A stretch of DNA of 64,000 bases from Mycobacterium triplex (GTDB taxonomy: Bacteria > Actinomycetota > Actinomycetes > Mycobacteriales > Mycobacteriaceae), in NCBI RefSeq assembly GCF_000689255.1, contig NZ_HG964446.1, positions 3,578,734 to 3,642,733 on the forward strand, written 5' to 3'. The notes under the pieces were generated by a model. It saw only the letters and a program-made list of their open reading frames with translations, did no database searches and was not told the origin of the DNA. Made by a program: the position numbers and the translations under genes. Positions 32,152 through 40,975 of this stretch are shown here, one piece after another. Numbering within the stretch: position 1 is the stretch's first letter; every line of letters begins with the position of its first letter.

Positions 32152-33171
32152 CTATGGGATGGTCAGGGCGATTTTGCCGACGTGTTCATTGGCCCGCATC
32201 ACCGCAAGCGCCTCGTCGAGTTGCTCCCAGCCGAAGATGTGGCTGATGTGCGGTTTGATGCCGTCCCTTGCCACCGCCTCGCACATCTCCCGGTGAGCCC
32301 GCACGCTGCCCACCGTGATTCCGATGATGCGCAGATTGTTCAGCATCACCTCGGCGACCGCGACGGACGCCGTGTCGAACCCGCTGAGCACGCCGATCAC
32401 CGCGATCGTGCCGCCCATGGCCGCGGCATGCAGCGAATGCGGCAGCGTTGCGGGGCCACCCAGGTCGACGACGAGTTTGGCGCCGCGACCGCCGGTCAGT
32501 CGCTTCACCTCGGTCTCCCAATCCGGGGTGGTCCGGTAGTTGACGAGATGCGTTGCCCCCAAATCCGATCCGATTTTGAGTTTGTCGTCGGACGACGAGG
32601 TCAGGATCACGGTGGCGCCCCGCGCCCGAGCGAGTTGCACGGCAAACAGCGATACCCCACCGGTGCCCTGCGTCACCACGACGTCGCCCGCACCGATGTT
32701 GGCTTCCACCAACGCACTCCACGCCGTGACGCCCGCGCAGGGGATCGTCGCGGCTTCGACGTCGGACAGGTGCGCGGGCGTGCGGACCAGGCCGTTGCCT
32801 TGTTCGACCCGGTACTGCTGTAGCCAGCCGTCGCAGGTGTCGCCGGGCACCTGCTGCTTGGCTTCGGGGTTGGGCGGACCGTCGTGCCAGCCCGGATGAA
32901 ACGCCCCCATCACGCGATCACCGACCCGCAGGTCGTCGACTCCCGGCCCGATCGCCACCACTTCCCCGGCGCCATCGGTCATCGGGACCCGCGGCCAGGG
33001 CCCGGGCAGCAGGCCCGTCAGATTCACGTTGTCATGGAAGTTCAGGCTCGAGGCGTTGACCTTGACCAGCACCTGCCCGGGTCCGGGCTCGGCCACCGGC
33101 ATCTCGACGGTCTGCACGGGCGCGCCGGGCCCGGTCATCACGATGGCGCGCTGACGGTCGGGAATGCTCAT
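32152..33171 (-). CDS. MDR-type alcohol dehydrogenase / quinone oxidoreductase
   Basis: The 339-residue protein has the GroES-like domain (SLNFHDNVNLTG, GDRVMGAFHPGW) and the Rossmann domain (VVTQGTGGVSLFAVQLARAR, TVILTSSSDDKLKIGSDLGA). The cysteine set for structural zinc is not evident. The ATG at 33171 overlaps the stop of the upstream acyl-CoA dehydrogenase (ATGA). The coupling suggests they act in one pathway. Confidence 0.88.
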   Translation of the reverse strand: MSIPDRQRAIVMTGPGAPVQTVEMPVAEPGPGQVLVKVNASSLNFHDNVNLTGLLPGPWPRVPMTDGAGEVVAIGPGVDDLRVGDRVMGAFHPGWHDGPPNPEAKQQVPGDTCDGWLQQYRVEQGNGLVRTPAHLSDVEAATIPCAGVTAWSALVEANIGAGDVVVTQGTGGVSLFAVQLARARGATVILTSSSDDKLKIGSDLGATHLVNYRTTPDWETEVKRLTGGRGAKLVVDLGGPATLPHSLHAAAMGGTIAVIGVLSGFDTASVAVAEVMLNNLRIIGITVGSVRAHREMCEAVARDGIKPHISHIFGWEQLDEALAVMRANEHVGKIALTIP

Positions 33172-34463
33172 GCGACGCCTGCCTCCTGGCGTAGTGCCTG
33201 CCACTTCTGTTCGGCCGCCGGCCGCCTCGACGGGAGATGATCGGTCGGCCAACCTTCCACCGGCCGGTACTTCTTGAGCACCTGCCGGGCCAACACGGAC
33301 TTGTGCAGTTCATCCGGTCCGTCGCCGATCGACCCGAATCGGGTCATCCGGTACCAGGATTCGACGGGCAGGTCTCCGGAGTAGCCCAACGCCCCGCATA
33401 CCTGGATGGTTCGATCGAGGACGGCGAGCACCACCTTCGATACGTGGGCCTTGATCATGCCCAGTTCGGCACGTACCTCGCCGGCCCCGAGACGATCCAT
33501 TTTCCAGGCGGTCTGGAAGGTCAGCAGCCTCGCTGCCTGAATCTCGGTGTGCGACAGCGCGATATAGTCTTGCACCATCTGATGTTCGCCCAACAGCCGG
33601 CCGTGTGAACGGCGCGAGACCGCCCGCTCCCCCATGATGTCCAGGGCGCGCTGGGCCTGGCCAAGCCATCGCATCGAGTGATGGATACGGCCGCCGCCGA
33701 GACGCTGTTGCGCCAGCACAAATCCGCCGCCGCGCGGGCCGACGAGATGGTCCGCAGGCACGCGGCAGTCGGTGAACACCACCTCGGCGTGGTTGCCCCG
33801 TCGGCCGAACTCGGGGTCCGGGTGCGCCATGGTCGGGATGTCGCGGACGATGTCGCATCCGGGCGTTCCCGTCGGCACCACGAATATCGAAGCGTGCCGG
33901 TGCGGCCGACCGGCGGGGTCGGTCTCCGCGACCACCAAGATGATGTCCGCGCAGGACGCGTTGGTAGTAAACCATTTGTGGCCGTTGATGATCCAGTCCT
34001 CGCCGTCGAGCACGGCGGTGGTGGCGATGACGGTGGGGTCGGCGCCGGCCAGGAACGGTTCGGTCAGGGCGAACGCGCTGGATATCTCGCCGTTGAGGTT
34101 GGGATACAACCAGCGCTGCTTTTGTGCGTCGGTCGCGCCGTGAGCCAGCAATTCCATGTTCCCGCTGTCGGGCGCCTGGACCCCGAACAGCTCCATCGAC
34201 ACCATGCACCGGCCGATGATCTCCGACATCAGCGCGAGCTTGAGCTGGCCCAGCCCCGCGCCGCCCAGGCTGGGATCGAGGAACAAGCCCCATAACCCCT
34301 GCGCCTTGACCTTGCCCTGCAGGTAGCGCTTGACCGGCTGCCACTCCTCGGGCGAGATCTCGTCCAGGATTGGTTCCAGCGGGATGACCTCGGAATCGAT
34401 GAAATCGCGCATCCACGAGAGCTTTTCAGCGAAATCCGGTTCGGTCTCGAAATCCCAGGCCAT
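33168..34463 (-). CDS. Acyl-CoA dehydrogenase (FadE-like)
   Basis: The 431-residue flavoprotein has GLWGLFLDPSLGGAGLGQLKLAL, AFALTEPFLAGADPTVIATT, KWFTTNASCADIILVVAETD and the late VCGALGYSGDLPVESWYRM region with SIGDGPDELHKSVLARQVLK. The ATG at 34463 follows GAGGAACGCG and is preferred over 34493. It is coupled to the alcohol dehydrogenase downstream. It resembles long-chain or branched-chain actinobacterial FadE enzymes. Confidence 0.92.
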   Translation of the reverse strand: MAWDFETEPDFAEKLSWMRDFIDSEVIPLEPILDEISPEEWQPVKRYLQGKVKAQGLWGLFLDPSLGGAGLGQLKLALMSEIIGRCMVSMELFGVQAPDSGNMELLAHGATDAQKQRWLYPNLNGEISSAFALTEPFLAGADPTVIATTAVLDGEDWIINGHKWFTTNASCADIILVVAETDPAGRPHRHASIFVVPTGTPGCDIVRDIPTMAHPDPEFGRRGNHAEVVFTDCRVPADHLVGPRGGGFVLAQQRLGGGRIHHSMRWLGQAQRALDIMGERAVSRRSHGRLLGEHQMVQDYIALSHTEIQAARLLTFQTAWKMDRLGAGEVRAELGMIKAHVSKVVLAVLDRTIQVCGALGYSGDLPVESWYRMTRFGSIGDGPDELHKSVLARQVLKKYRPVEGWPTDHLPSRRPAAEQKWQALRQEAGVA

Positions 34464-34548
34464 CGCGTTCCTCGTCATCGGTCGCATTGTCATGCATCGG
34501 TGATCACAGTGTAATCATGGTGTCATGCGTCAGCGCAACACCGATCGA

Positions 34549-34947
34549 TCAGGAACTGAATTGCCCTGTCGCATGGGCGACGTCGAGGTATTCCCACACC
34601 CGGACAATCAATCCATCCTGGACCTGAACCCAGACGGTGTACTCGTTCTCGTATGGTTGCCGGCCGGCGAACAGCGCGGTGGCCCGCATCGTGAAACGCG
34701 CGGCACCCAGGTCGCCGTCGCACAGCACGTGGTGCACGGTCGTGTGCACGTCGGCGTAGAGCTGGCCGAAAATGATGCGCATGCCGGCGCGGATCGCGTC
34801 GCGCCCCACCGTCGGGCTGCCCAGCACGCCGACGGTCGGGGTGATCCACCACTGCGCCTTGGGTGCCAGCAATTCGGTGACGCGCTCGGCATCGCCAAAC
34901 GCGGCCACCAGTGCCGTCAGCAACTCGCGCGTCGACGACTCTGTCAT
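34549..34947 (-). CDS. SnoaL/NTF2-like fold protein
   Basis: The 132-residue protein has the cone-shaped NTF2 fold signature: ALVAAFGDAERVTELLAPKAQWWITP, VGRDAIRAGMRIIFG and NEYTVWVQVQDGLIVRVWEYLD. Such proteins act as isomerases, cyclases or hydrolases on steroid or polyketide-like ligands. The ATG at 34947 is chosen over 34965. It is 85 bases upstream of the acyl-CoA dehydrogenase on the same strand. Confidence 0.8.
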   Translation of the reverse strand: MTESSTRELLTALVAAFGDAERVTELLAPKAQWWITPTVGVLGSPTVGRDAIRAGMRIIFGQLYADVHTTVHHVLCDGDLGAARFTMRATALFAGRQPYENEYTVWVQVQDGLIVRVWEYLDVAHATGQFSS

Positions 34948-34997
34948 ACCGGCCCTCCAAGGCACCCGCAGCGGAGATCTAAAATAACACCGGTTTC

Positions 34998-35231
34998 ATG
35001 GGCGCCCGCGAATGTGAAAAACCCCCGTGTTCGGCCTGCGGGTCGCCGCGCACCAACCGCAGCACCCAGCACTGGATGGCCGAGCTTGACGCCCTGGACG
35101 GCGACTACGTCCTGGCGTGCGCCCACGCCAACCGCTTCACGCACGGACACTCCGACCAGAGCGCGCAGGTGTGGAGTCGCGACGGCGTGCTGCTGGCCGG
35201 CACGCATCAGATCGTCTATTTCAAGGCCTGA
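34998..35231 (+). pseudogene. C-terminal remnant of a TesB-like acyl-CoA thioesterase
   Basis: The 77-codon frame ends with LDGDYVLACAHANRFTHGHS and then SAQVWSRDGVLLAGTHQIVY. This looks like the closing strands of the second hotdog domain of a TesB-type thioesterase, which is normally about 280 residues. The first 25 residues (three cysteines) do not fit. The upstream 200 residues are absent because a gene on the other strand begins there. It is probably a truncated relic. Confidence 0.45.
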
Positions 35232-35277
35232 CGGCCCCGCCGGTATTCGGATTGGGCACAAATGTCAGGCTGGGCCG

Positions 35278-35787
35278 GTGACAGCTGACGACACGGCCGC
35301 AGCGCTGCTGGCAATCGAATCCATCAAACAGCTCAAAGCGCGTTACTGCCGGTACCTGGACACCAAGGACTGGGCGGCGTGGCGTGCGATCTTCGCCGAC
35401 GACTTCGTCAGCGACACCTCCGAGGCGGGGGGCAAGCTGATCGCCGGCGCCGACGACTTCGTCGCGTTCACCCGCAAGAGCATCGGCCGCCCCTCGCAGG
35501 CCACGGCGCATCAGGTGCACGCTCCCGAGATCGAACTCACGTCGGCGACGACGGCGCGCGGGGTGTGGGCACTGCAAGACGTCGTGCGATTCGGTCCCGG
35601 GCTGCACCTGGTGGGCTACGGCCACTACCACGAGACCTACGAAAACATAGCCGGGCAGTGGCTTATCAAGAGCTCCAAGCTAACTCGCCTGCGAGAGGAC
35701 ATCGTCACGCCGGTTTTCTCGTTCTACATCTCCAACCGGATCCGCGATACGGCCGCCAGGTTCGCCAACCGGCTGCTGGAGAAATAG
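35278..35787 (+). CDS. SnoaL-like polyketide cyclase-family protein
   Basis: The 169-residue protein has AIESIKQLKARYCRYLDTKDW, WRAIFADDFVSDTS, and then TAHQVHAPEIEL and YHETYENIAGQWLIKSSKLTR, the order seen in SnoaL_4-type NTF2-fold proteins. A GTG at 35278 is taken as the start. It is 11 bases upstream of the epimerase gene, so it is likely to be co-transcribed. The substrate is unknown. Confidence 0.8.
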   Translation: MTADDTAAALLAIESIKQLKARYCRYLDTKDWAAWRAIFADDFVSDTSEAGGKLIAGADDFVAFTRKSIGRPSQATAHQVHAPEIELTSATTARGVWALQDVVRFGPGLHLVGYGHYHETYENIAGQWLIKSSKLTRLREDIVTPVFSFYISNRIRDTAARFANRLLEK

Positions 35788-35798
35788 GAGGAAACTTC

Positions 35799-36914
35799 AT
35801 GACTGTGGACACCATCTTGGTTACCGGCGCGTTCGGACAGGTCGGCAAGCGATGCGTGCAAATCCTGCTCGATCGAGGCCGAACGGTCATCGCGACCGAC
35901 CTGCGCAACGACAAAACCCTTGCGGTGCAACAAGAATTGTCGGCCAGCGCCAAGCCTGAGGCACTGATTCCCGCCTACGTCGACTTGACCGACGCCGACG
36001 CGGTGCGCGAGCTGGTCATGACGCATCAGCCGGGAGCCATCGTGCACCTCGCGGCGGTGGTCTCACCGGCGTCGTACCGAAATCCGGCGCTGGCAAGAAA
36101 AGTCAACGTCGGCGGCACCGAGAACCTTTTGGCGGCTGCCACCGCGCTGCCGCGCCCCCCACTGTTCCTGATGGCGTCCAGTGCCGCGGTTTACGGCTCG
36201 CGCAATCCGTACCGGTACCCGGAGCGGATCACCCCCGATACCCCGGTCAACCCCATCGATCAATATGGGCAGGACAAAGTGCTGGCCGAAGCCGCGATCC
36301 GGGCCAGCGGTCTGCCGCATGCGCTGTACCGGCTCGCCGGCGTCATCTCGCCGGACACCCAATCGGGGGGTATCGACGGCGACAATCTGGTGATCATGCG
36401 TTCCATGCCGGTCGACAATCGCCTGCACACCGTGGACGCACGAGACGCGGCGCTGGCATTCGCCAACGGTGTCGATCGCGAAGCCACGATCTCCGGCAAG
36501 GCGCTGCTGATCGGTGGAAACGAAACGTGCGTCATGCTCGAGCACGAGCTCGAGGGCGACCTGATGAGCGCCGTCGGCCTGGGTCGCCTCGGTCCGTCGG
36601 TGGGCCTGCCCGGCGATCCCGACGACGACCGGGGCTGGAGTTTCACCGGCTGGTACGACACCACCGAAGCCCAAGCCCTGCTTGACTTTCAAGAGCACGA
36701 TTGGAAACAGACGATGGCCTGGATTGGTGAATCGCAGGGCAAAATGCGCATCGTCCTACGTGTCCTGGGTCCGATGCTGCGGCCGGTGCTGCGCATCGCG
36801 ATCAAGGTACAGAACCGCGCCGAGGGCCGTGGTCCGTACGCCGACCCTTGGTCGATGATCGAAAACAAGTACGGCCCAGCGGCGCTGGCGCACGCCGATC
36901 GGCAAGCAGACTAG
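35799..36914 (+). CDS. NAD-dependent epimerase/dehydratase-family protein
   Basis: The 371-residue extended SDR has TGAFGQVGKRCVQ near the start, a VDLTDADAVRELV acidic segment, MASSAAVYGSRNPYRYPE and YGQDKVLAEAA with the catalytic Tyr-x3-Lys. The C-terminal 60 residues are helical and basic (KMRIVLRVLGPMLRPVLRIA). A strong AGGAGG precedes the ATG at 35799. Its last four bases overlap those of the opposing epimerase. Confidence 0.87.
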   Translation: MTVDTILVTGAFGQVGKRCVQILLDRGRTVIATDLRNDKTLAVQQELSASAKPEALIPAYVDLTDADAVRELVMTHQPGAIVHLAAVVSPASYRNPALARKVNVGGTENLLAAATALPRPPLFLMASSAAVYGSRNPYRYPERITPDTPVNPIDQYGQDKVLAEAAIRASGLPHALYRLAGVISPDTQSGGIDGDNLVIMRSMPVDNRLHTVDARDAALAFANGVDREATISGKALLIGGNETCVMLEHELEGDLMSAVGLGRLGPSVGLPGDPDDDRGWSFTGWYDTTEAQALLDFQEHDWKQTMAWIGESQGKMRIVLRVLGPMLRPVLRIAIKVQNRAEGRGPYADPWSMIENKYGPAALAHADRQAD

Positions 36915-37873
36915 TTGCGCGAAGCGAAGAAAACCGCGGCTTTGCGGATCGAGTCTTCGACGGGTTCGGGTGTCCATCCCAGTTCGCGCTCGGCCTTGCC
37001 GTGGTCCAGGGGCGACATCAATTCGGCCATCCGCATTCCGGCGTAGGCGAAAGGCAGGTCACGCCCGAGCAGCCGCGCCAACGCGTCGTTGACCCGCGAG
37101 CCGGCACGCAGCATCGACATCGGGATGCCGATGCGCGGCGGCTTTCTGCCCACGGCGGTAGCGGCAATCGCGTGCAACTCGCGCACGCTCATGTACCGAT
37201 CAGAGACGATGTAACGCTCGCCGCTTCGCCCGCGTTCGGCGGCCAGCAGCATCGCCTTGGCGGCGTCTTCGATGCCCACCACCTCGGAGGAATACCCGAG
37301 ATAGAACGGAAACCGGCCGTTGGCAACGAGAGACAGCATCGAGCCGTGTGGAGTGGGCGCCCAATCGAGCGGGCCGTAGGTGGTGGATATGCACATCGCG
37401 ACGGCGGGCAAGCCCTTGTCCCGCGCGTATGACAGCAGCATGTTCTCCGCCGCGACCCGAGCTTCGATGTAGGCTCCGCCCTCGTGCCAGTTGTGCGGGT
37501 CTTCCTCGGTGACCGGCCGGCTGTCGCTGATCGCCAGAGTGCCTGCGGTGCTGGTGAATACAAACTTCTTCAGGTCGGCTTGCAGCGCCGCGTCCAGCAC
37601 GTGGCGCAGGCCCACCACATTCGTGGCGAACAACGGCGCCGGGTCACGCAGCCACATCCGGGCATCGACGACGCAGTAGTAGACGACATCACAGCCGGTC
37701 ATCGCGGCCCGCAGGGCGTCGTCATCGAAGACATCCCCGTAGCAGCGCTCGACCGCGAGATCGTCGATGCCCCTGGTGGAACTGGTGCGGCGCAACATCA
37801 CTCGCACGTCGGCACCCGAGGCGGCAAGCTGACGTGTGACATGTGATCCCAAAAAGCCGCTGGCTCCGATCAC
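36911..37873 (-). CDS. NAD-dependent epimerase/dehydratase, 5' end probably frameshifted
   Basis: The 320-residue product has IGASGFLGSHVTRQLAASGA, DVVYYCVVDARMW, FTSTAGTLAISD and a YIEARVAAENML active-site segment with Tyr-x3-Arg where Lys is usual. GTG 37873 leaves almost none of the first beta strand. The same frame reads ITRDKKLV just upstream without a start codon. Adding one base near 37894-37896 would join MTGEQP (ATG 37911, overlapping the upstream stop) to ITRDKKLVIGASG. A one-base deletion or read error is the simplest view. Confidence 0.75.
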   Translation of the reverse strand: MIGASGFLGSHVTRQLAASGADVRVMLRRTSSTRGIDDLAVERCYGDVFDDDALRAAMTGCDVVYYCVVDARMWLRDPAPLFATNVVGLRHVLDAALQADLKKFVFTSTAGTLAISDSRPVTEEDPHNWHEGGAYIEARVAAENMLLSYARDKGLPAVAMCISTTYGPLDWAPTPHGSMLSLVANGRFPFYLGYSSEVVGIEDAAKAMLLAAERGRSGERYIVSDRYMSVRELHAIAATAVGRKPPRIGIPMSMLRAGSRVNDALARLLGRDLPFAYAGMRMAELMSPLDHGKAERELGWTPEPVEDSIRKAAVFFASRN

Positions 37874-37907
37874 CAGTTTCTTGTCGCGAGTGATGGCTGT
37901 TCTCCCG

Positions 37908-38981
37908 TCATTGCCCGGCTTGGACGATAGCCTGCATGCGCTCGTCGCGCGGGAGAACCGGACCGTCGTCGAGCGGCTCGGTGATACCCAGCTCGGACAG
38001 CCCGACTCGGGTCAGCATGGAGGTGCCGTACGCCGCGAGCATCAGCTTTTGATCGTCACTGTGCCCGCCGTCGACCAGCATCGCGCCGATCAGGCAGATG
38101 ACGGCCATCTTGTACGCATTGAACGCGCGGTACCAAGAACGGTTCCGCAGCGTGATCCCACTGACCGTTTGGTAGTGATCCAGGAGTGCCTCGATGTCCA
38201 GTGCATCGGGATGACTGGTGATGCCGACCGGCTGCATCCAGAGCAGTTCGAGCCAGCCGATGTCGGTCAGCGGGTCACCGACGGTGGTCATTTCCCAGTC
38301 GAAAACCGCACTGACTTCGCCGCCGGTGAACGCGAAGTTCCCCGGTTTGGCGTCCCCGTGCACCAGGGTGACTTTCGGGCACGGCTCGGGTTGGCTGTCC
38401 CGCAATGCCTGCAGCAACCGTTCCAGTGCGGGCAGCGAATCCCGCTTGACCCGGTCCATTTCGGTTGCCCAGTGGTCCAGTTCGCGCCGCAGGTGGTTAC
38501 GGCCGTCGTCGAGTGCGTCGAGCCCGGTCTGCTTGAGGTCGACGGAATGGATTGCCGCCAGGTGTTCGGCCAGGCTTTGGCACATTCGCACCACCATCGC
38601 GCCCGGCGCGTCGACGGGTGCTTCCATTTCATAGACGTCCCCGCCGACCCGCTCCATCACGAAGAACGGCCGCCCCAGGACTTCGCCGCTGTCCTCGAGC
38701 CACAGTGCCCTCGGCACACGAACCGCGCTGTCCTGCAAGGCCCGCAGGATCTCGAACTGACGAGCGAGATCGTAGGGCTCCAGCAGCGCCGGCGGCTTGG
38801 GCCGCAGCCGCAGCACCACATCGCGGCGGGTGTCCCCGATCACGACCGTGAGCACCATCATCTCGGCCGAATGCCCGAAGTTCACCCGGTCGAGACCCTC
38901 GACGCGGACATCGTCGGCATCGGACACCTGCGTGCGCAGCCACGCCGTCAAGCGCTCAGTAACGTTGGCGTCCTGCGTCAT
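37908..38981 (-). CDS. APH-family phosphotransferase
   Basis: The 357-residue protein has VVLRLRPKPP for nucleotide contact, FFVMERVGGDVYEMEAP, the catalytic loop LVHGDAKPGN and the metal site VFDWEMTTVGDPLTDIGWLE. Its ATG overlaps the upstream stop by 4 bases (38978-38981), and its own stop overlaps an ATG at 37911. It is embedded with a CrtC/AttH-like protein and an epimerase, so a hydroxylated lipid or terpenoid is a more likely substrate than an antibiotic. Confidence 0.8.
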   Translation of the reverse strand: MTQDANVTERLTAWLRTQVSDADDVRVEGLDRVNFGHSAEMMVLTVVIGDTRRDVVLRLRPKPPALLEPYDLARQFEILRALQDSAVRVPRALWLEDSGEVLGRPFFVMERVGGDVYEMEAPVDAPGAMVVRMCQSLAEHLAAIHSVDLKQTGLDALDDGRNHLRRELDHWATEMDRVKRDSLPALERLLQALRDSQPEPCPKVTLVHGDAKPGNFAFTGGEVSAVFDWEMTTVGDPLTDIGWLELLWMQPVGITSHPDALDIEALLDHYQTVSGITLRNRSWYRAFNAYKMAVICLIGAMLVDGGHSDDQKLMLAAYGTSMLTRVGLSELGITEPLDDGPVLPRDERMQAIVQAGQ

Positions 38982-40111
38982 TGGCGTACTCCCTCGTCCG
39001 ACAACCGCTCGACCGGCGTTTTGTCCTGGGTGAAGGCCGACATGTCCATCGCCGCCCAGTTCGGGTAGCGGGTGTAGCCCTGGCCGCCCATCAGCAACTC
39101 GAAGATTCCCCATCCGGTGTCGCCGCCGCCGAGATCGAAGCGCATCAGCTGGTCCAGCGCCATCGATTTGCCCTCGGCCTCGCTGAGCTGGTCCGAATCA
39201 TTGCTGTCCCACTGGAAGTGGATGAAGTACCCGCCGTCGCCCAGGTCCCGATACTGGCAGTGCGCCATCGGCAGGCCGTAGTAGGCGTTGACGTGTTGAT
39301 GCGGGGTGTCGGCAGTCACCCGGTAGGTCTTGCCGTCCTCGTCGGTGAAGACGAGCACGGCACGGGCGGGCCGTTTACGGTCGCCGTCGAATTCGACGTC
39401 GTGCTCGATCTTCACGAACCGCTTCGACAGCGTGCCGTCATGGTGGACGATACCGCCGTCTACGTAATTGACTGTGCCATCAGATGATTCGATGATCCAT
39501 GCCTCGATCGCGCGGTCTTCGAAGCCGGCATCGAGCCACAACCAGAAGTCGATCTTGTCCGAGACCCGCACCCCGAAGGTGCGATCCCGGCCGCCGTGGA
39601 AGCCGTCGACGCTGATCCGCTCACCGTCGATCTGCACCCAACCTGTCCAGCGCCCCGGCTCTTTCATGTGGTACATGTCGGCCAGCATCCGGCCGTCGGA
39701 GTCGCGCACCTTCATCGGCAACAGCTCCCACATCGGCGCGGTGGGCTCGTAATGGAGTTCCCACGCGATGCCGGAATCGTTGGGCTCCACGTCCAGACGC
39801 CACTTCTTCAGGGGCTCGACGCAGGTCCAGCGCATCGGGCCGGCACTCAGATCGCCCCGACCACCACCGCGAATGGGATGGCCGGCCAGCAGATCCCAGT
39901 GCCGGCCGTCGGCCAGGCTGACCTTGACGTATCCCAAACCGGTGCCGGTGTTCGGGTTGTTGCCGTAGCCGCTGGCCAGCAGCAGCGTGCCGTCCGGCGA
40001 CGCGGCGAAGAAGTAGCAGCGGTCCGACCATGTCGGATCGGGATCGTGCACGTGATCGAACGTCGTGGGCAGTTGATGGGTGAATGACTCGTCGGCGGCA
40101 CTGTAACCCAT
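38978..40111 (-). CDS. AttH/CrtC-like (DUF7064-type) protein
   Basis: The 377-residue protein is rich in Trp, Tyr and Asp and lacks membrane segments. Segments such as WELHYEPTAPMWELLP, VDGFHGGRDRTFGVRVSD and GGGDTGWGIFELLMGGQGYT resemble the lipocalin-like hydratase fold of AttH and carotenoid 1,2-hydratase proteins. It is first in an operon with an APH kinase and an epimerase. A hydration or isomerisation of a lipid is possible; no residue set proves it. Confidence 0.6.
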   Translation of the reverse strand: MGYSAADESFTHQLPTTFDHVHDPDPTWSDRCYFFAASPDGTLLLASGYGNNPNTGTGLGYVKVSLADGRHWDLLAGHPIRGGGRGDLSAGPMRWTCVEPLKKWRLDVEPNDSGIAWELHYEPTAPMWELLPMKVRDSDGRMLADMYHMKEPGRWTGWVQIDGERISVDGFHGGRDRTFGVRVSDKIDFWLWLDAGFEDRAIEAWIIESSDGTVNYVDGGIVHHDGTLSKRFVKIEHDVEFDGDRKRPARAVLVFTDEDGKTYRVTADTPHQHVNAYYGLPMAHCQYRDLGDGGYFIHFQWDSNDSDQLSEAEGKSMALDQLMRFDLGGGDTGWGIFELLMGGQGYTRYPNWAAMDMSAFTQDKTPVERLSDEGVRQ

Positions 40112-40164
40112 GAGTTGCCTTTCTACCTGGCAGCGAAATCTATTGCCATCGAACGGTTTTAAAA

Positions 40165-40180
40165 ATCGAGCTACATCGAT
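40165..40180. promoter_or_regulatory. ATCGA/TCGAT inverted repeat between divergent genes
   Basis: ATCGAGCTACATCGAT lies in the 138-bp spacer between the DUF7064-type gene (start 40111) and the TetR gene (start 40250), in an A/T-rich block. It is a candidate operator for that TetR. The evidence is the symmetry and position only. Confidence 0.3.
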
Positions 40181-40249
40181 GAAAAGTTTTCCAAGAAACC
40201 ACGCGCATCAGATACTCAATGGCACAACACATCCCCTACTATCGCTGCC

Positions 40250-40870
40250 ATGGAGCCGAGCCGGTGGTGGGGCGACGACCGCGCAATCCTCGACGACGAG
40301 GAGGCGCGCAGGCGCCTGCTGGAGGCTGCGCGCCGGTGCATCGTGCGTCGGGGCAACGCCCAGATCCGGATGGCCGAGGTGGCCGACGAAGCCGGAGTAT
40401 CCCGCTCGACGGTGTACCGGTACTTCCCCAACCGCGACGAGGTCCTGCTGGCTTTGATGCTGGCGCGGGTCGACACGGCGCTGGGCGAATTGGTCGGCTC
40501 GCTACCCCATCCCGACGACCCGGTGCGCTCGTTGCCCGAGATGGTGCTGGCGCGGGTGGAGTCGGTGGCGGGCAACCCGTTGAACGAGGCGCTGTTCGCC
40601 GCGGAGAGCACCGCGGTACCCGCGGCTCTCCAGCACGGGTCGGAACCGATGGTGGAGCTGATGTTGGCGCACTACGGCCCGCTGCTGCAGCGGTGGAAGG
40701 AGGCGGGCAGGCTCTACGCCGACCTCGATCCCCGCTCGATCGTCGAGTGGCTGAGTACGACGACGTTGTTCCTGCTGGCACCCGCGTGGCGCCACCGTCC
40801 CGTGGCCGACAAGCGCGAATTCGTCGAGCAGTTCCTGGTACGAGCCCTGGTGCCACAGATCAGACATTAG
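40250..40870 (+). CDS. TetR-family regulator
   Basis: The 206-residue protein has RRRLLEAARRCIVRRGNAQI and VADEAGVSRSTVYRYFPNRDEV, a clear TetR DNA-binding domain. The ligand domain follows. It is divergent from the DUF7064/APH operon and 105 bases upstream of another APH gene, so it may control both. A TGTCTG/CAGACA palindrome follows its stop. Confidence 0.88.
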   Translation: MEPSRWWGDDRAILDDEEARRRLLEAARRCIVRRGNAQIRMAEVADEAGVSRSTVYRYFPNRDEVLLALMLARVDTALGELVGSLPHPDDPVRSLPEMVLARVESVAGNPLNEALFAAESTAVPAALQHGSEPMVELMLAHYGPLLQRWKEAGRLYADLDPRSIVEWLSTTTLFLLAPAWRHRPVADKREFVEQFLVRALVPQIRH

Positions 40871-40878
40871 CCTTGCTT

Positions 40879-40895
40879 TGTCTGATGTCCAGACA
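40879..40895. promoter_or_regulatory. TGTCTG/CAGACA palindrome upstream of the APH gene
   Basis: TGTCTG (40879-40884) and CAGACA (40890-40895) form an inverted repeat around ATGTC. Further halves lie at 40861-40866 (CAGACA) and near 40909 (TGTCTT). It is about 80 bases before the start at 40976 and suits the TetR protein encoded just upstream. Confidence 0.45.
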
Positions 40896-40975
40896 TTGAG
40901 TTATTTTTGTCTTGGCAACACGTACGCGCCTGCTCTTCGCGGATCCCGCAGCGGCGCACACAGGGATGGACAGTG

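Noticed and set aside
37836..39068. A 410-codon open frame opposite the APH gene
   Set aside because: The opposite strand carries a clear kinase with HGD and DWE motifs and coupled starts; the frame shows no domain.
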